Below, one piece after another: positions 1 to 9,465 of a stretch of 43,130 nt of DNA. How positions within the stretch are numbered: the first letter of the stretch is position 1; the number at the start of each line of letters is the position of its first letter. Below the pieces are notes generated by a model. That model had not been told where the DNA came from. It saw nothing but the letters and a program-made list of their open reading frames with translations, and did no database searches. Origin of the DNA: Bacillota bacterium (GTDB lineage: Bacteria > Bacillota > UBA4882 > UBA8346); NCBI GenBank assembly GCA_012728785.1, contig JAAYEK010000176.1, forward strand, positions 1-43,130, given 5' to 3'. The translations under genes and the position numbers were made by a program.

Positions 1-315
1 AACCGAATAGCCGCGAAGCCTTTTCGCTACCAATAACCAATTGAGATAAGTCCCTACTAAAAGCCCGATAGCGGTCCAGGCCGCATCGCTTAAACCGAAC
101 CAATAGGCTACTCCCGGCAGTCCCATTAACAGCCACCCGCTCATATCGGAAGCCTCAGCCCCCATGGCTGTAATCCAGGGACCGATCGATCGGCCTCCGA
201 TTAGATAATTTTCACTGTTTTGATTGGCGCGTTTGATGTAATACACTCCAATCCCGATAACCACTGCCATATAGATACACATCGCCATAAAAATCTGTGC
301 TTTTCCTCCGTCCAT
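1..315 (-). CDS. putP: Sodium/proline symporter PutP, N-terminal 105 residues (cut by window edge)
   Basis: This is the first 105 codons of a sodium:solute symporter. The frame opens with ATG at 315 and runs unbroken to base 1. Residues 8-27 form the first membrane helix. The stretch 'AEASDMSGWLLMGLPG', near residue 55, is the hallmark of PutP-type Na+/proline symporters and lies in the region of Na+ and proline binding. A strong ribosome site (GGAGGAAAGGA) lies directly before the ATG, and a good promoter sits further upstream at 362-390. By family, the protein imports proline with sodium across the cytoplasmic membrane. It is transcribed away from everything else in the window. A closely related SSS-family carrier with another substrate cannot be excluded from the N-terminus alone. 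Confidence 0.85.
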   Translation of the reverse strand, partial: MDGGKAQIFMAMCIYMAVVIGIGVYYIKRANQNSENYLIGGRSIGPWITAMGAEASDMSGWLLMGLPGVAYWFGLSDAAWTAIGLLVGTYLNWLLVAKRLRGYSV

Positions 316-361
316 TCCTTTCCTCCTTAACATATTCTTAATTAATGATAACGATTGTATA

Positions 362-390
362 ATCATACCAAAAAAATTGATACTTTTCAA
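362..390 (-). promoter_or_regulatory. Predicted promoter of putP
   Basis: On the minus strand, -35 TTGAAA (390-385) and -10 TATGAT (367-362) are separated by exactly 17 bases. They sit about 45 bases before the putP ATG. The rest of 316-537 shows no gene. Confidence 0.6.
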
Positions 391-499
391 TTGACGCCTC
401 TTGTCCAAGTTCGCAAGGAACTTACCGCTTCATCGGACTGCCTATTGGAAAAAACTCAGCCATAATCAAATGTGTAGTAACAACTAATTCGGCAGAACC

Positions 500-528
500 T
501 TGCAATATTTTAAGACATCCGCTACAAT
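500..528 (+). promoter_or_regulatory. Predicted promoter of the transposase remnant
   Basis: -35 TTGCAA (500-505) and -10 TACAAT (523-528) are spaced by 17 bases. The ATG of the transposase fragment follows only 9 bases after the -10, so the transcript would be nearly leaderless, which is a common arrangement in insertion sequences. Confidence 0.6.
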
Positions 529-537
529 ATAGATACA

Positions 538-807
538 ATGTTTATTCGAACTGTTGTTGCTAAGAATTTCCAATATGTCCAACTGGTTCATAATTACCGT
601 GATCCGAAGACAGGCGTGTCTAAGCCAAACATTCTTTATAACTTCGGACGGGCTGATCGGTTAGACTTAATGATGATCCGCCGTTTGATCAGGAGTCTAT
701 CCAAGCTGCTTCCACCCGATGAGGCCGCTTTAATTTGCCGTCAAATAACTAATTCTGATTTACCGAGTAAGGGCAGGAGGAAATCACCAACCTCCACTGT
801 TAATTAA
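538..807 (+). pseudogene. Truncated IS1634/IS4-like transposase, N-terminal fragment (89 aa)
   Basis: The 89-residue frame begins 'MFIRTVVAKNFQYVQLVH', followed by 'ILYNFGRADRLD' near residue 33. This is the N-terminal layout of IS1634-type DDE transposases (an 'I.R.V.....Y.QLV.SYR', then 'L.NLGR.D' pattern). Such proteins are normally 450-600 residues, so the catalytic DDE core is entirely missing. After the stop at 807 there are 159 bases of non-coding DNA before the glucan synthase gene, with no continuing transposase frame that I can see. I could not identify the inverted repeats of the element. It is most likely a dead remnant left between putP and the glucan synthase gene. A small domesticated protein is possible but less likely. 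Confidence 0.65.
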
Positions 808-966
808 ACCCGCTACTGAATTTTCCAAAACTACCTCTGGGATCTTAGGTTTCAAAAATAACAAAACCCATACGCTTTTTTCACCCATGGAGCCTATTTG
901 ACTTTTTAATTGTGGCTTTAGTTCTATTTACTCTTTTCTAATCAAACTATCAAAGGAGCCCTCTAG

Positions 967-3900
967 ATGAAATCTATGCTTGAACCAAAATTTGATGAAC
1001 TCTTTCAATTTGCGCGGCATCTTGCCGCCGAACATCACGCTAGTTCCCCCAACAGCAGCTGTTATTTACTACGGAAAGCTTTCTCCCGTGATCTAAAAAA
1101 ACTTAACCGAATTTCCCAAAGCTACAAAGCGGTGCTCGATCAAAAAATTCCGTTACCCGCAGCTGGTGAATGGTTAGTTGATAATATTTATCTAATCAAC
1201 GAACAGGCCCAATTCATCCGAAGAAACTTTCCCAAAAGTTATTGCAAAAAACTGCCGACTTTAGTCAGCGGCTCCAGCAAAGGCCAGAAACGAATCTACC
1301 TAATAATTTTAGAATTATTGAAACAAACTAACGGCCGCTGCGACCCGGAGATGTTAAAAGGTCTCTTATGGGAGTATCAAACGGTTCAACCCCTGACAAT
1401 GGGCGAATTATGGGCTGTGCCGCTAGTTTTCCGAATCGCGATTATTCATAAATTAAGAATCTTGTTTGAAAAAGTCAATCAAGATGTGCTACCCCTCAAA
1501 CAAGCCAATCTTCTTTCAAAACGGATCAGGCCCCTTCTCAGCGATATTTCCAGTACAGTCAACCGCTGCATCCAAATGATCGAAGGGTATCTGGATTTAT
1601 CCAATCCAACTGTCCTGATTTATCTGGCTAAATATATCAGAGAGCGGGTGGAATCCAGTTCCCTAAACCGCTGGTTGGAAGCGCGTACCGCTACGCACAA
1701 CCTAAGTTTAGTCGAATTGATCGAAGATGAGCAACGGCGCCAATCCCAAAATAGGGTCTCCGCAGGGCAACTCGTCACTAGTTTACGACAGATTTCCCAT
1801 ATTATCTGGGACCTCCATTTTGAGGAATTATCTTTAGTTGATCAAACTTTACGCCGGGATCCGGCCGCAGTTTATCCCAAGATGGATTTCGCCAGCCGCG
1901 ACACCTTACGTCATGTATTAGAGAACCTAGCCAAACATTGGCATCTGCCGGAACAGATCCTTGCCGAGCAAATTGTGAAACTAGCTGACAACGCCGGCCA
2001 AAACCCATCTGAACTAGAGGTAACCAAACATGTTGGTTACTATTTAATCGATGAAGGGCGCTGCCAATTAGCCAAAGCCTTAAAAATCACTAAAAGTTTA
2101 ACTTATCATACCCGTGAAAAGTTAACCCGGCATCCCAATCTTATTTATTTTAGCGCCTTAATAGCATTTGCCGGATTTGCTTTTTATGCAATCCTACAGT
2201 TTATTGCCCAACTCAGACCCCAAGGAGCAGCTTGGCTTATACTTGTATCGGCCTTGCCGGCGCTAATCTTAGCAGGAGAATGGGGAGTTCGGCAACTTCA
2301 TTTTTTAGTGACAATAATCTTTCCACCGCAACGCTTACTAAAAATGGATTTTCAAAAAGGCATCCCTAAAGAATATTCAACTATGGTTGTTGTTCCCACT
2401 GTAATAACCAGTTCTGCCGCTGTCGAAAGTTTAGCCCATAAACTGGAAATATATTATCTAGCTAATCAAGACCCCCACATTTACTTCGCCTTATTAACCG
2501 ATTTTGCCGACGCTGACCAGGAAAATCTTTCGGGCGAAGCCGAACTGCTTCAAGAGACGGTCGCGAAAATTGATGAGTTAAACCGTAAATATTCAGACTC
2601 AAACAACACCCGGTTTTTCTTGTTTCATCGTAAACGTCTTTGGAACGAATCTGAAGAAAAATGGATGGGCTGGGAACGGAAAAGAGGGAAACTAGCCGAG
2701 TTCAACGCCTTGTTATGCGGTGAAAAAAACTCTTCCTTCTCTCATATCCATGGTAATGTTGATCTTTTACCAACTATCCGCTATGTAATTACCCTGGATA
2801 CAGATACTCAATTACCAAGAGACTCGGCTAAAGGTCTAATCGGTGCCTTGGCTCATCCCTTAAATCGACCGGTGATTGATCCCAACACTAAAAAGGTCGT
2901 CCGTGGTTATGGATTGTTACAGCCTAGAATTGCGATCAGCCATAATAGCGCCAACCAGTCTTTTTTCGCTCGTGTATTCGGAGGGCAGTCCGGAATTGAC
3001 GCTTACAGCGGCGCAATTTCAGACCCATACCAAGATTTGTTTCAACGCGGTATTTTTACCGGAAAGGGCATTTATGACACTCGTGTCTTCCACAATATTT
3101 TATGGGACCGGATTCCCGAAAACATGGTTCTTAGCCACGATTTACTGGAAGGAAGTATGGTAAAAGCCGGGCTGGTCACAGATATCGAGCTGGTAGACGA
3201 TTATCCGGCGACATATCTAAACGCCCTGGAACGAATGCACCGATGGGTCAGGGGCGACTGGCAACTGCTACCCTGGCTTGGCGCTAAGGTTAGTAATCGC
3301 TTTGGCAAAAAAATTGAAGTAGGCCTTGATTTAATCTGCCGTTGGCAAATGATTGACAATTTACGCCGCAGTTTGTTAGGCCCATCCAAACTGATTATTA
3401 TCGGGGTGTTGTTGTTTAATTGTAACCGCTTAACGATGCCGGGGTGGCCGTTAATTACGATCGGCGCCAGCCTGTGTTTTGGTTTCATAATTAACTTGTA
3501 TAATGGGTTTAAGTCCGGATCAGTATTGACCCATCATTTTATCAGACCGTTATTTAGTTTTGTCGTTTTACCACACTATGCCCTAAAAATGATTGATGCG
3601 ATCATCCGGACCCTTTACCGTTTGTATGTCTCCCACCGTAAACTGCTGGAATGGGTAACTGCTGAAGAAACCGGAAAACAACTGCCTACTTCATTCTTGG
3701 GAATATTTAACAAGATGTTGGCTAGAGAAGGGTTGGTCTTAGTTGTCAGCGCCGTATTATGGGTTGTTTCCGGCAACATTTTTGCAATCACACTGCCGCT
3801 GATCTGGCTTAGCGCTCCGATTTTGGTTCATTTGATCAGCCGCGAACTTAAGCCCCGTTATGAACAACTTGATACCGCCGATCAAAAATACTTGCGGGAT

Positions 3901-6900
3901 ATTACTTGGCGAACTTGGAAGTTCTTTCAAGAGACTGTTACTACTGCGGATCACGATTTGCCGCCTGATAATCTACAAATAGATCCTCCTAACGGGTTGG
4001 CGCATCGCACCTCTCCAACCAATATCGGCCTATATTTAGGCGCGGTTGTTTCCGCATTTGATTTTGGTTATCTAAGCCTTACGGAGATGCTGAAACGCCT
4101 GGGACGGACCGTTGCTACTTTGAAAAAACTGCCCCGGTGGAACGGCCACTTTTATAACTGGTATGCTACCGACACGTTAGAACCCTTACAGCCAATCTAT
4201 GTATCCACTGTAGACAGTGGTAATCTCGTCGGGTACTTATTAGCGGTAAAACAAGGTATCTTAGCTTGTTTAGAAAAACCGGTAATTGACCGATCAGATC
4301 TTCTCGGGCTGTTGGATATGGCCCAATGGGAAGAAAAACAATTCAGCCGGTCTTTGGGGTCGCTCCAACGTCAATTAGAAAATTATGTAGCTAATCCGCC
4401 CACTACCTGGGAGGAATGGTACCGAAGTTTAAACCTATTACAAGAATCGGTTTCCCAAAGTATCGAAACTCGAATGGCAATCGAAAACCTGGTTCAGGAA
4501 TTAGAGCTGCTTTTACCTTGGCTTTCAAATATTGATGATCCTAGGCAAGCCGGCTTGACCCATGAACCCATCGGTAGCCTTAAAGAACTAGCAATTAAGA
4601 TGGAGACGGTTCTCCAAACTAACCTGGAGACTATTAGTAATCCAGCGGACCAACTGATTGCCGCCGCAACAAGTCTAGCTGATGAACTAGACCGGCTCGC
4701 TTCGGAACATGATTTTAGCCTTTTATACGATAACAAACAGCGGTTTTTTACCATCGGCTATCATGTTTCCGATAAAAAACTTGATAGTTCCTTCTATGAT
4801 TTATTTGCTTCCGAGATACGACAGGCCAGTGTTGTAGCGATTGCCCTTGGACAAGTCCCTATGGAACACTGGTTCGCTTTAAAACGAACCATGACTTCAA
4901 TCAAAAATGCACCTACCTTGGTCTCTTGGACCGGGACCATGTTTGAGTATTTCATGCCGCTAATCCTGATGCCTAACTATCCTAATACTTTATGGGATTT
5001 GACGTACCGGATGGTAGTGCGAAAACAGATCGCTTACACTAGAAAGAAAAAGGTCCCTTGGGGAATCTCCGAGTCGGGCTATAGTCTTCAGGATTATAAT
5101 CATAATTATCAATATCATGCTTTCGGTGTACCGGGCTTAGGGTTAAAACAAGGCTTGGAAAAAGATTTGGTGGTCTCGCCATATTCAACTGTTTTAGCAG
5201 CCCTTCAAGAAAAACGCTTATCAGTAAAAAACTTAAAACGGCTCGAACAATACCAAGCGTTGGGGATTTATGGTTTTTATGAAGCAATCGATTTTACCCC
5301 GGAACGATTGCCCAAAAACAGTTCCCAAATTATCGTGAAAAGTTACATGGCCCATCACCAGGGAATGATTATTAACGCCATTGCCAATCTTTTGTTTAAA
5401 AACTGCTGGCAAAGACGTTTTATCAGCGAACCCCGAATTGAGGCTACTGTTCCTTTGTTGCAGGAAAAAGTTCCCACCCGTGCCTTGCTTGTTAGCCAAC
5501 CCAAGAATCTCCTCCTTTTGCATGGCATGGAGGACCAACCAATTGAGCTGCGTACCTTTTATCAGGCTAACACGTTCTTGCCTGAGGCGCGTTTTTTATC
5601 AAACGGCCGTTATTCGGTGATGATTTCTAATTCAGGCAGCGGTTTTACCAAGTGGAAACAGCTGGCTTTGACGCGCTGGGTGGAAGACCCGGTTAAAGAC
5701 GCTACCGGCCCGTTTTATTACATCCGTAATTTAAATAAAGATCAGGTCTGGTCGCCAACATACCATCCCTGCCGGGTTGAAGCGGAAGATCTGAAGATGG
5801 AATTTTCTTTGGGCAAAGTTACTTTTTCCAGGACCGACGGAGATATCCGCACCGAAATGCAAATTATGGTGGCGCCGGATATAGATGCGGAAATTCGTGA
5901 AATAAGTTTGACCAATCATAGTAATGAACCTTGTTTGCTGGAAGTGACCAGTTTTTTAGAGTTGGCGTTAGCCCCCCATGAGCAATTTCAAGCCCATCCG
6001 GCGTATAGCAGATTATTTATTGAAACTGAGTTTATACCGGGATTAGATGTCTTACTGGCCCATCGCCGGGACGATGCTCAACAGTCCGGGCCATATCTGG
6101 CATATATGATGAATATGGACGGGAACCCAGTTGGCGCTTTGGAATATGAAACGGACCGCGCCGGTTTTATTGGCCGCGGCCAATCAGTAAGTATTCCGTA
6201 TGTGGTCCAGACCGGACTTCACCTTTCAGGTACTGTCGGCGCAGTATTGGACCCTATTTTCAGCCTACGGCGCCGGGTGGACCTTCCGGGTCATCGTAAA
6301 GCGCGGTTTTTCTGTATCACTGCCATTGCCGAAACCCGCGAAGCAGTTCTGGATATCTGTCGCAAACTCCGTTACCCGTTTCAGATTTGGCGGACAACCG
6401 ATCTCACCGTAGCCCAAATGAAGCTGGAATTGAACGAACTAGGCATTTCCCCGCAACAAGCAAATATTTATCAATGGATGGCTTCTCAATTAATCTATTT
6501 CAATAGCTACCACGAACAACGGATCTTTGCTGTGAAGCGGAATATTAAAGGGCAATCCGGATTATGGCCTTACGGTATCTCCGGAGATTATCCCATAGTT
6601 TCAATTAATTACAACACCAACTCTCAAATCGGTCTGGCTGATACCATGCTAAAAGCCTTAAAATATTGGTCAAGCATCGGCCTCACGGTTGATTTGGTCT
6701 TCATCTGCCGCGAAGCAGACGGTTACAATCAGTCTAACATTGAAGAATTAAGAAAAACAATTGATGCCCATACACAAAACGAATCCTTTTCTGAATTGGC
6801 GGCCCATATTTTTACCCTATCCTATAATCAATTGCCTGAAGATGACCGAAATTTGATAGCCGCCGTCGCTAAGATCCAACTCGATACCGGACGGGGAACC

Positions 6901-9429
6901 CTAATCTCCCAATTGATCCCGAATATCGAAAAACAGGAGCTGCCGCCGGCATTTCCGGTTAAGTCACCCTTGGAAAGTTCCTATAGTTTTACCGCGCCCA
7001 ACCCTCCTGAAGATTTGCTCTTCTTTAACGGCTGGGGCGGTTTTAAGCCTGACGGATCGGAATATCTAATCCATATTAAGGCAAATGATTTACCGCCTCA
7101 GCCTTGGATTAATGTCATCGCTAACCCTCGGTTCGGGTTTTTACTGTCCGAATCAGGAGGCGGATATACTTGGGCCGAAAACAGCCGGGAGTTTAAAATT
7201 TCCCCTTGGTCGAACGATCCGGTGCTTGATCCTCCGGGAGAAATTTGTTATTTACGGGATGAAGCGGACGGTCTGCTTTGGTCGGCAACACCATTGCCGA
7301 TCTGTAATAATGAGCTGTACACTATCCGTCACGGTCAAGGATACAGCATTATCTCCCATAAATATCGAGAAATCGAGCATGAAGCCTATTATTGGACGCC
7401 TCCGGACGACCCAGTGAAGATCATTGAACTAACTTTAAAAAACAGCAGCGCCGAATCCCGGAAACTTGCAGTAACCTATTATTTAGAATGGACCCTCGGG
7501 GTTGACCGGGAAAAAACACAACCCCATATTGTCACCGAGGTGGATAGTAATTATGGGGCCCTTTTGGCGCACAACACCTATCAAGACAACTTTCACGACT
7601 ATTATGGATTTTTGGATCTCTGGACCAATCATCCGGTAATTGAACGTAGCTGGACCGGAAACCGCCACGGATTCATCGGACGAAACGGCAGTCTATTCCA
7701 ACCGGCGGGGTTGGCAGCGGTTTCACTGGACAATCGGACCGGCGCCGGTTTCAATCCTTGTGGCGCAATCCAACTAAAAATCGATCTCAAGCCTAATGAA
7801 GAGGCGGTCATTTATATCTTAGTCGGAGCTGCCCCAAACCGGATCGCCGCCCAACAATATTTACAGCGATACCGCAAACGGAATGTGGCGCTCCAATCCA
7901 GAAATGCCGTGACCGGCCTTTGGAATGACATCTTAGGTCAAGTAGAGGTAACTACTCCCGATCCGGGTTTTGACTTTTTAATCAACCGCTGGTTGGTTTA
8001 TCAAACCGTAGTCTGCCGTTTCTGGGCGCGTTCGGCATTTTACCAGTCGGGCGGGGCTTATGGATATCGGGACCAGCTACAGGATAGTTTGGCTTTACTC
8101 CATACCCGACCGGATTTGACCCGCAGTCAAATTTTACTTCATGCCGCCCATCAGTTTCAGGAGGGTGATGTCCAACACTGGTGGCACCAAGAAACCGGGT
8201 ATGGTATCCGGACCCGTTATTCCGACGATTTGCTTTGGTTGGTCTATACCGCCTGCCGTTATGTTGAACATACCGGGGATGATCGCATCTGGGATGAAAC
8301 AGTCCCCTTTCTTAGCGACGCTCCGCTCCAACCGGGCGAGAATGAACGTTACACCAAAACTAAGGAATCAAATGAAAAAGCCAGTCTTTACCAGCACTGT
8401 ATTAGAGCGGTTGAACGGGCTTCGGTTTTTGGATCCCATTCACTGCCATTGATTGGAGGCGGCGACTGGAATGACGGTTTTAATAAAGTGGGCTTAAAGG
8501 GCCGTGGGGAAAGCATCTGGCTGGCATGGTTCTTATATGCGACCCTTGAAAAATTTATCCCGGTTTGTTTAAGCCAAGGCGATCAGGAACCGGTAGAAAA
8601 ATACCGCTTAATTATGGAACAAATCGTTTGGGCTTCGGAAAACTGTGCTTGGGACGGACAATGGTACCGGCGGGCCTATAATGATCAGGGAGACCCTCTC
8701 GGCTCAGTCAACAATTCCGAGTGTCAAATTGATTGTATCGCGCAAGCCTGGGCGGTAATCTCCGGCGCCGCCCCGGCCGATAAGGCTAAGACAGCTATGT
8801 GGTCTTTATATCATCGGCTGGTCTTGCATGATAAAGCGATCATCAACTTGTTAACCCCTCCCTTTTCCCAGACCCAACCAAGTCCCGGATATATTCAAGC
8901 CTATCCCCGGGGAGTAAGGGAAAATGGCGGCCAATATACCCATGGCGCTGTTTGGGCCATTATTGCCTGGGCGAAACTGGGCGAAGGGAATCTAGCCGGC
9001 GAACTATTTAGAATGCTCAACCCAATCTATCATACTCAAACCCAACGAGAGGCCCAAACCTACCGGGTTGAACCTTACGTAATGGCTGCCGATGTTTATT
9101 CTGCTCCTCCATATGATGGCAGAGGCGGTTGGACTTGGTACACCGGTTCTGCGGGTTGGATGTATCAAGCCGGCCTGGAATGGATCTTAGGCATCCAGCG
9201 CCAAGGGGGTTTTCTAATACTCAAGCCGTGTATTCCGGAACATTGGCCGGAATATCAAGTAAATTATCGGTTTGGAAAAACCCTTTACAAAATTACGGTT
9301 AAAAACCCTCACCAAAAACAGACCGGGTTACAAAGCCTGGTACTGGACGGGGCAGCGTTGAACCCAGAAACGGCTCGGGTCCCGCTGGAAGACGACGGGA
9401 AAACCCACCGGGTTATAGCGCAACTATAA
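967..9429 (+). CDS. cgs: Cyclic beta-1,2-glucan synthase (GT84 plus GH94-like phosphorylase), 2820 aa
   Basis: This is a giant integral membrane enzyme of the NdvB/ChvB/Cgs family. It polymerises glucose from UDP-glucose into beta-1,2-glucan, trims the chain and cyclises it for the periplasm. Order of parts: an N-terminal helical region, membrane helices near residues 390-450, then the GT84 domain with 'TLDTDTQLPR' (about 610), 'GIFTGKGIYD' (about 700) and 'HRWVRGDWQ' (about 757). A second group of membrane helices lies near 800-970. A glycoamylase-like module follows, with 'VPWGISESGYSLQDYNHNYQ' (about 1360) and 'MAHHQGM' (about 1460). The C-terminal GH94-like phosphorylase part carries 'YGYRDQLQDSL' (about 2365) and the catalytic-Asp motif 'GGGDWNDG' (about 2497). 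The length matches full-length family members of about 2800 residues, and no frameshift is seen. An AAGGAG ribosome site at 953-958 fixes the start. The gene is monocistronic, with its stop just before a hairpin. Osmoregulated glucans fit a diderm cell. Confidence 0.93.
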   Translation: MKSMLEPKFDELFQFARHLAAEHHASSPNSSCYLLRKAFSRDLKKLNRISQSYKAVLDQKIPLPAAGEWLVDNIYLINEQAQFIRRNFPKSYCKKLPTLVSGSSKGQKRIYLIILELLKQTNGRCDPEMLKGLLWEYQTVQPLTMGELWAVPLVFRIAIIHKLRILFEKVNQDVLPLKQANLLSKRIRPLLSDISSTVNRCIQMIEGYLDLSNPTVLIYLAKYIRERVESSSLNRWLEARTATHNLSLVELIEDEQRRQSQNRVSAGQLVTSLRQISHIIWDLHFEELSLVDQTLRRDPAAVYPKMDFASRDTLRHVLENLAKHWHLPEQILAEQIVKLADNAGQNPSELEVTKHVGYYLIDEGRCQLAKALKITKSLTYHTREKLTRHPNLIYFSALIAFAGFAFYAILQFIAQLRPQGAAWLILVSALPALILAGEWGVRQLHFLVTIIFPPQRLLKMDFQKGIPKEYSTMVVVPTVITSSAAVESLAHKLEIYYLANQDPHIYFALLTDFADADQENLSGEAELLQETVAKIDELNRKYSDSNNTRFFLFHRKRLWNESEEKWMGWERKRGKLAEFNALLCGEKNSSFSHIHGNVDLLPTIRYVITLDTDTQLPRDSAKGLIGALAHPLNRPVIDPNTKKVVRGYGLLQPRIAISHNSANQSFFARVFGGQSGIDAYSGAISDPYQDLFQRGIFTGKGIYDTRVFHNILWDRIPENMVLSHDLLEGSMVKAGLVTDIELVDDYPATYLNALERMHRWVRGDWQLLPWLGAKVSNRFGKKIEVGLDLICRWQMIDNLRRSLLGPSKLIIIGVLLFNCNRLTMPGWPLITIGASLCFGFIINLYNGFKSGSVLTHHFIRPLFSFVVLPHYALKMIDAIIRTLYRLYVSHRKLLEWVTAEETGKQLPTSFLGIFNKMLAREGLVLVVSAVLWVVSGNIFAITLPLIWLSAPILVHLISRELKPRYEQLDTADQKYLRDITWRTWKFFQETVTTADHDLPPDNLQIDPPNGLAHRTSPTNIGLYLGAVVSAFDFGYLSLTEMLKRLGRTVATLKKLPRWNGHFYNWYATDTLEPLQPIYVSTVDSGNLVGYLLAVKQGILACLEKPVIDRSDLLGLLDMAQWEEKQFSRSLGSLQRQLENYVANPPTTWEEWYRSLNLLQESVSQSIETRMAIENLVQELELLLPWLSNIDDPRQAGLTHEPIGSLKELAIKMETVLQTNLETISNPADQLIAAATSLADELDRLASEHDFSLLYDNKQRFFTIGYHVSDKKLDSSFYDLFASEIRQASVVAIALGQVPMEHWFALKRTMTSIKNAPTLVSWTGTMFEYFMPLILMPNYPNTLWDLTYRMVVRKQIAYTRKKKVPWGISESGYSLQDYNHNYQYHAFGVPGLGLKQGLEKDLVVSPYSTVLAALQEKRLSVKNLKRLEQYQALGIYGFYEAIDFTPERLPKNSSQIIVKSYMAHHQGMIINAIANLLFKNCWQRRFISEPRIEATVPLLQEKVPTRALLVSQPKNLLLLHGMEDQPIELRTFYQANTFLPEARFLSNGRYSVMISNSGSGFTKWKQLALTRWVEDPVKDATGPFYYIRNLNKDQVWSPTYHPCRVEAEDLKMEFSLGKVTFSRTDGDIRTEMQIMVAPDIDAEIREISLTNHSNEPCLLEVTSFLELALAPHEQFQAHPAYSRLFIETEFIPGLDVLLAHRRDDAQQSGPYLAYMMNMDGNPVGALEYETDRAGFIGRGQSVSIPYVVQTGLHLSGTVGAVLDPIFSLRRRVDLPGHRKARFFCITAIAETREAVLDICRKLRYPFQIWRTTDLTVAQMKLELNELGISPQQANIYQWMASQLIYFNSYHEQRIFAVKRNIKGQSGLWPYGISGDYPIVSINYNTNSQIGLADTMLKALKYWSSIGLTVDLVFICREADGYNQSNIEELRKTIDAHTQNESFSELAAHIFTLSYNQLPEDDRNLIAAVAKIQLDTGRGTLISQLIPNIEKQELPPAFPVKSPLESSYSFTAPNPPEDLLFFNGWGGFKPDGSEYLIHIKANDLPPQPWINVIANPRFGFLLSESGGGYTWAENSREFKISPWSNDPVLDPPGEICYLRDEADGLLWSATPLPICNNELYTIRHGQGYSIISHKYREIEHEAYYWTPPDDPVKIIELTLKNSSAESRKLAVTYYLEWTLGVDREKTQPHIVTEVDSNYGALLAHNTYQDNFHDYYGFLDLWTNHPVIERSWTGNRHGFIGRNGSLFQPAGLAAVSLDNRTGAGFNPCGAIQLKIDLKPNEEAVIYILVGAAPNRIAAQQYLQRYRKRNVALQSRNAVTGLWNDILGQVEVTTPDPGFDFLINRWLVYQTVVCRFWARSAFYQSGGAYGYRDQLQDSLALLHTRPDLTRSQILLHAAHQFQEGDVQHWWHQETGYGIRTRYSDDLLWLVYTACRYVEHTGDDRIWDETVPFLSDAPLQPGENERYTKTKESNEKASLYQHCIRAVERASVFGSHSLPLIGGGDWNDGFNKVGLKGRGESIWLAWFLYATLEKFIPVCLSQGDQEPVEKYRLIMEQIVWASENCAWDGQWYRRAYNDQGDPLGSVNNSECQIDCIAQAWAVISGAAPADKAKTAMWSLYHRLVLHDKAIINLLTPPFSQTQPSPGYIQAYPRGVRENGGQYTHGAVWAIIAWAKLGEGNLAGELFRMLNPIYHTQTQREAQTYRVEPYVMAADVYSAPPYDGRGGWTWYTGSAGWMYQAGLEWILGIQRQGGFLILKPCIPEHWPEYQVNYRFGKTLYKITVKNPHQKQTGLQSLVLDGAALNPETARVPLEDDGKTHRVIAQL

Positions 9430-9436
9430 AATAATC

Positions 9437-9465
9437 TTAGGGCGGCCTAAATTTAGCCGCCCTAA
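9437..9465. terminator. Hairpin terminator between convergent cgs and CDF genes
   Basis: There is a perfect 10-bp stem, TTAGGGCGGC/GCCGCCCTAA, with a 9-base loop. On the minus strand it is followed by a T-rich stretch (GATTATTTTA), so it best serves the CDF gene, whose TAG stop lies inside the stem. It may also stop cgs transcripts. Confidence 0.75.

Noticed and set aside
5233..5538. Antisense open frame of 101 codons inside cgs
   Set aside because: The cgs frame is a clear long protein with family motifs; the antisense frame has no motif and no start signal.
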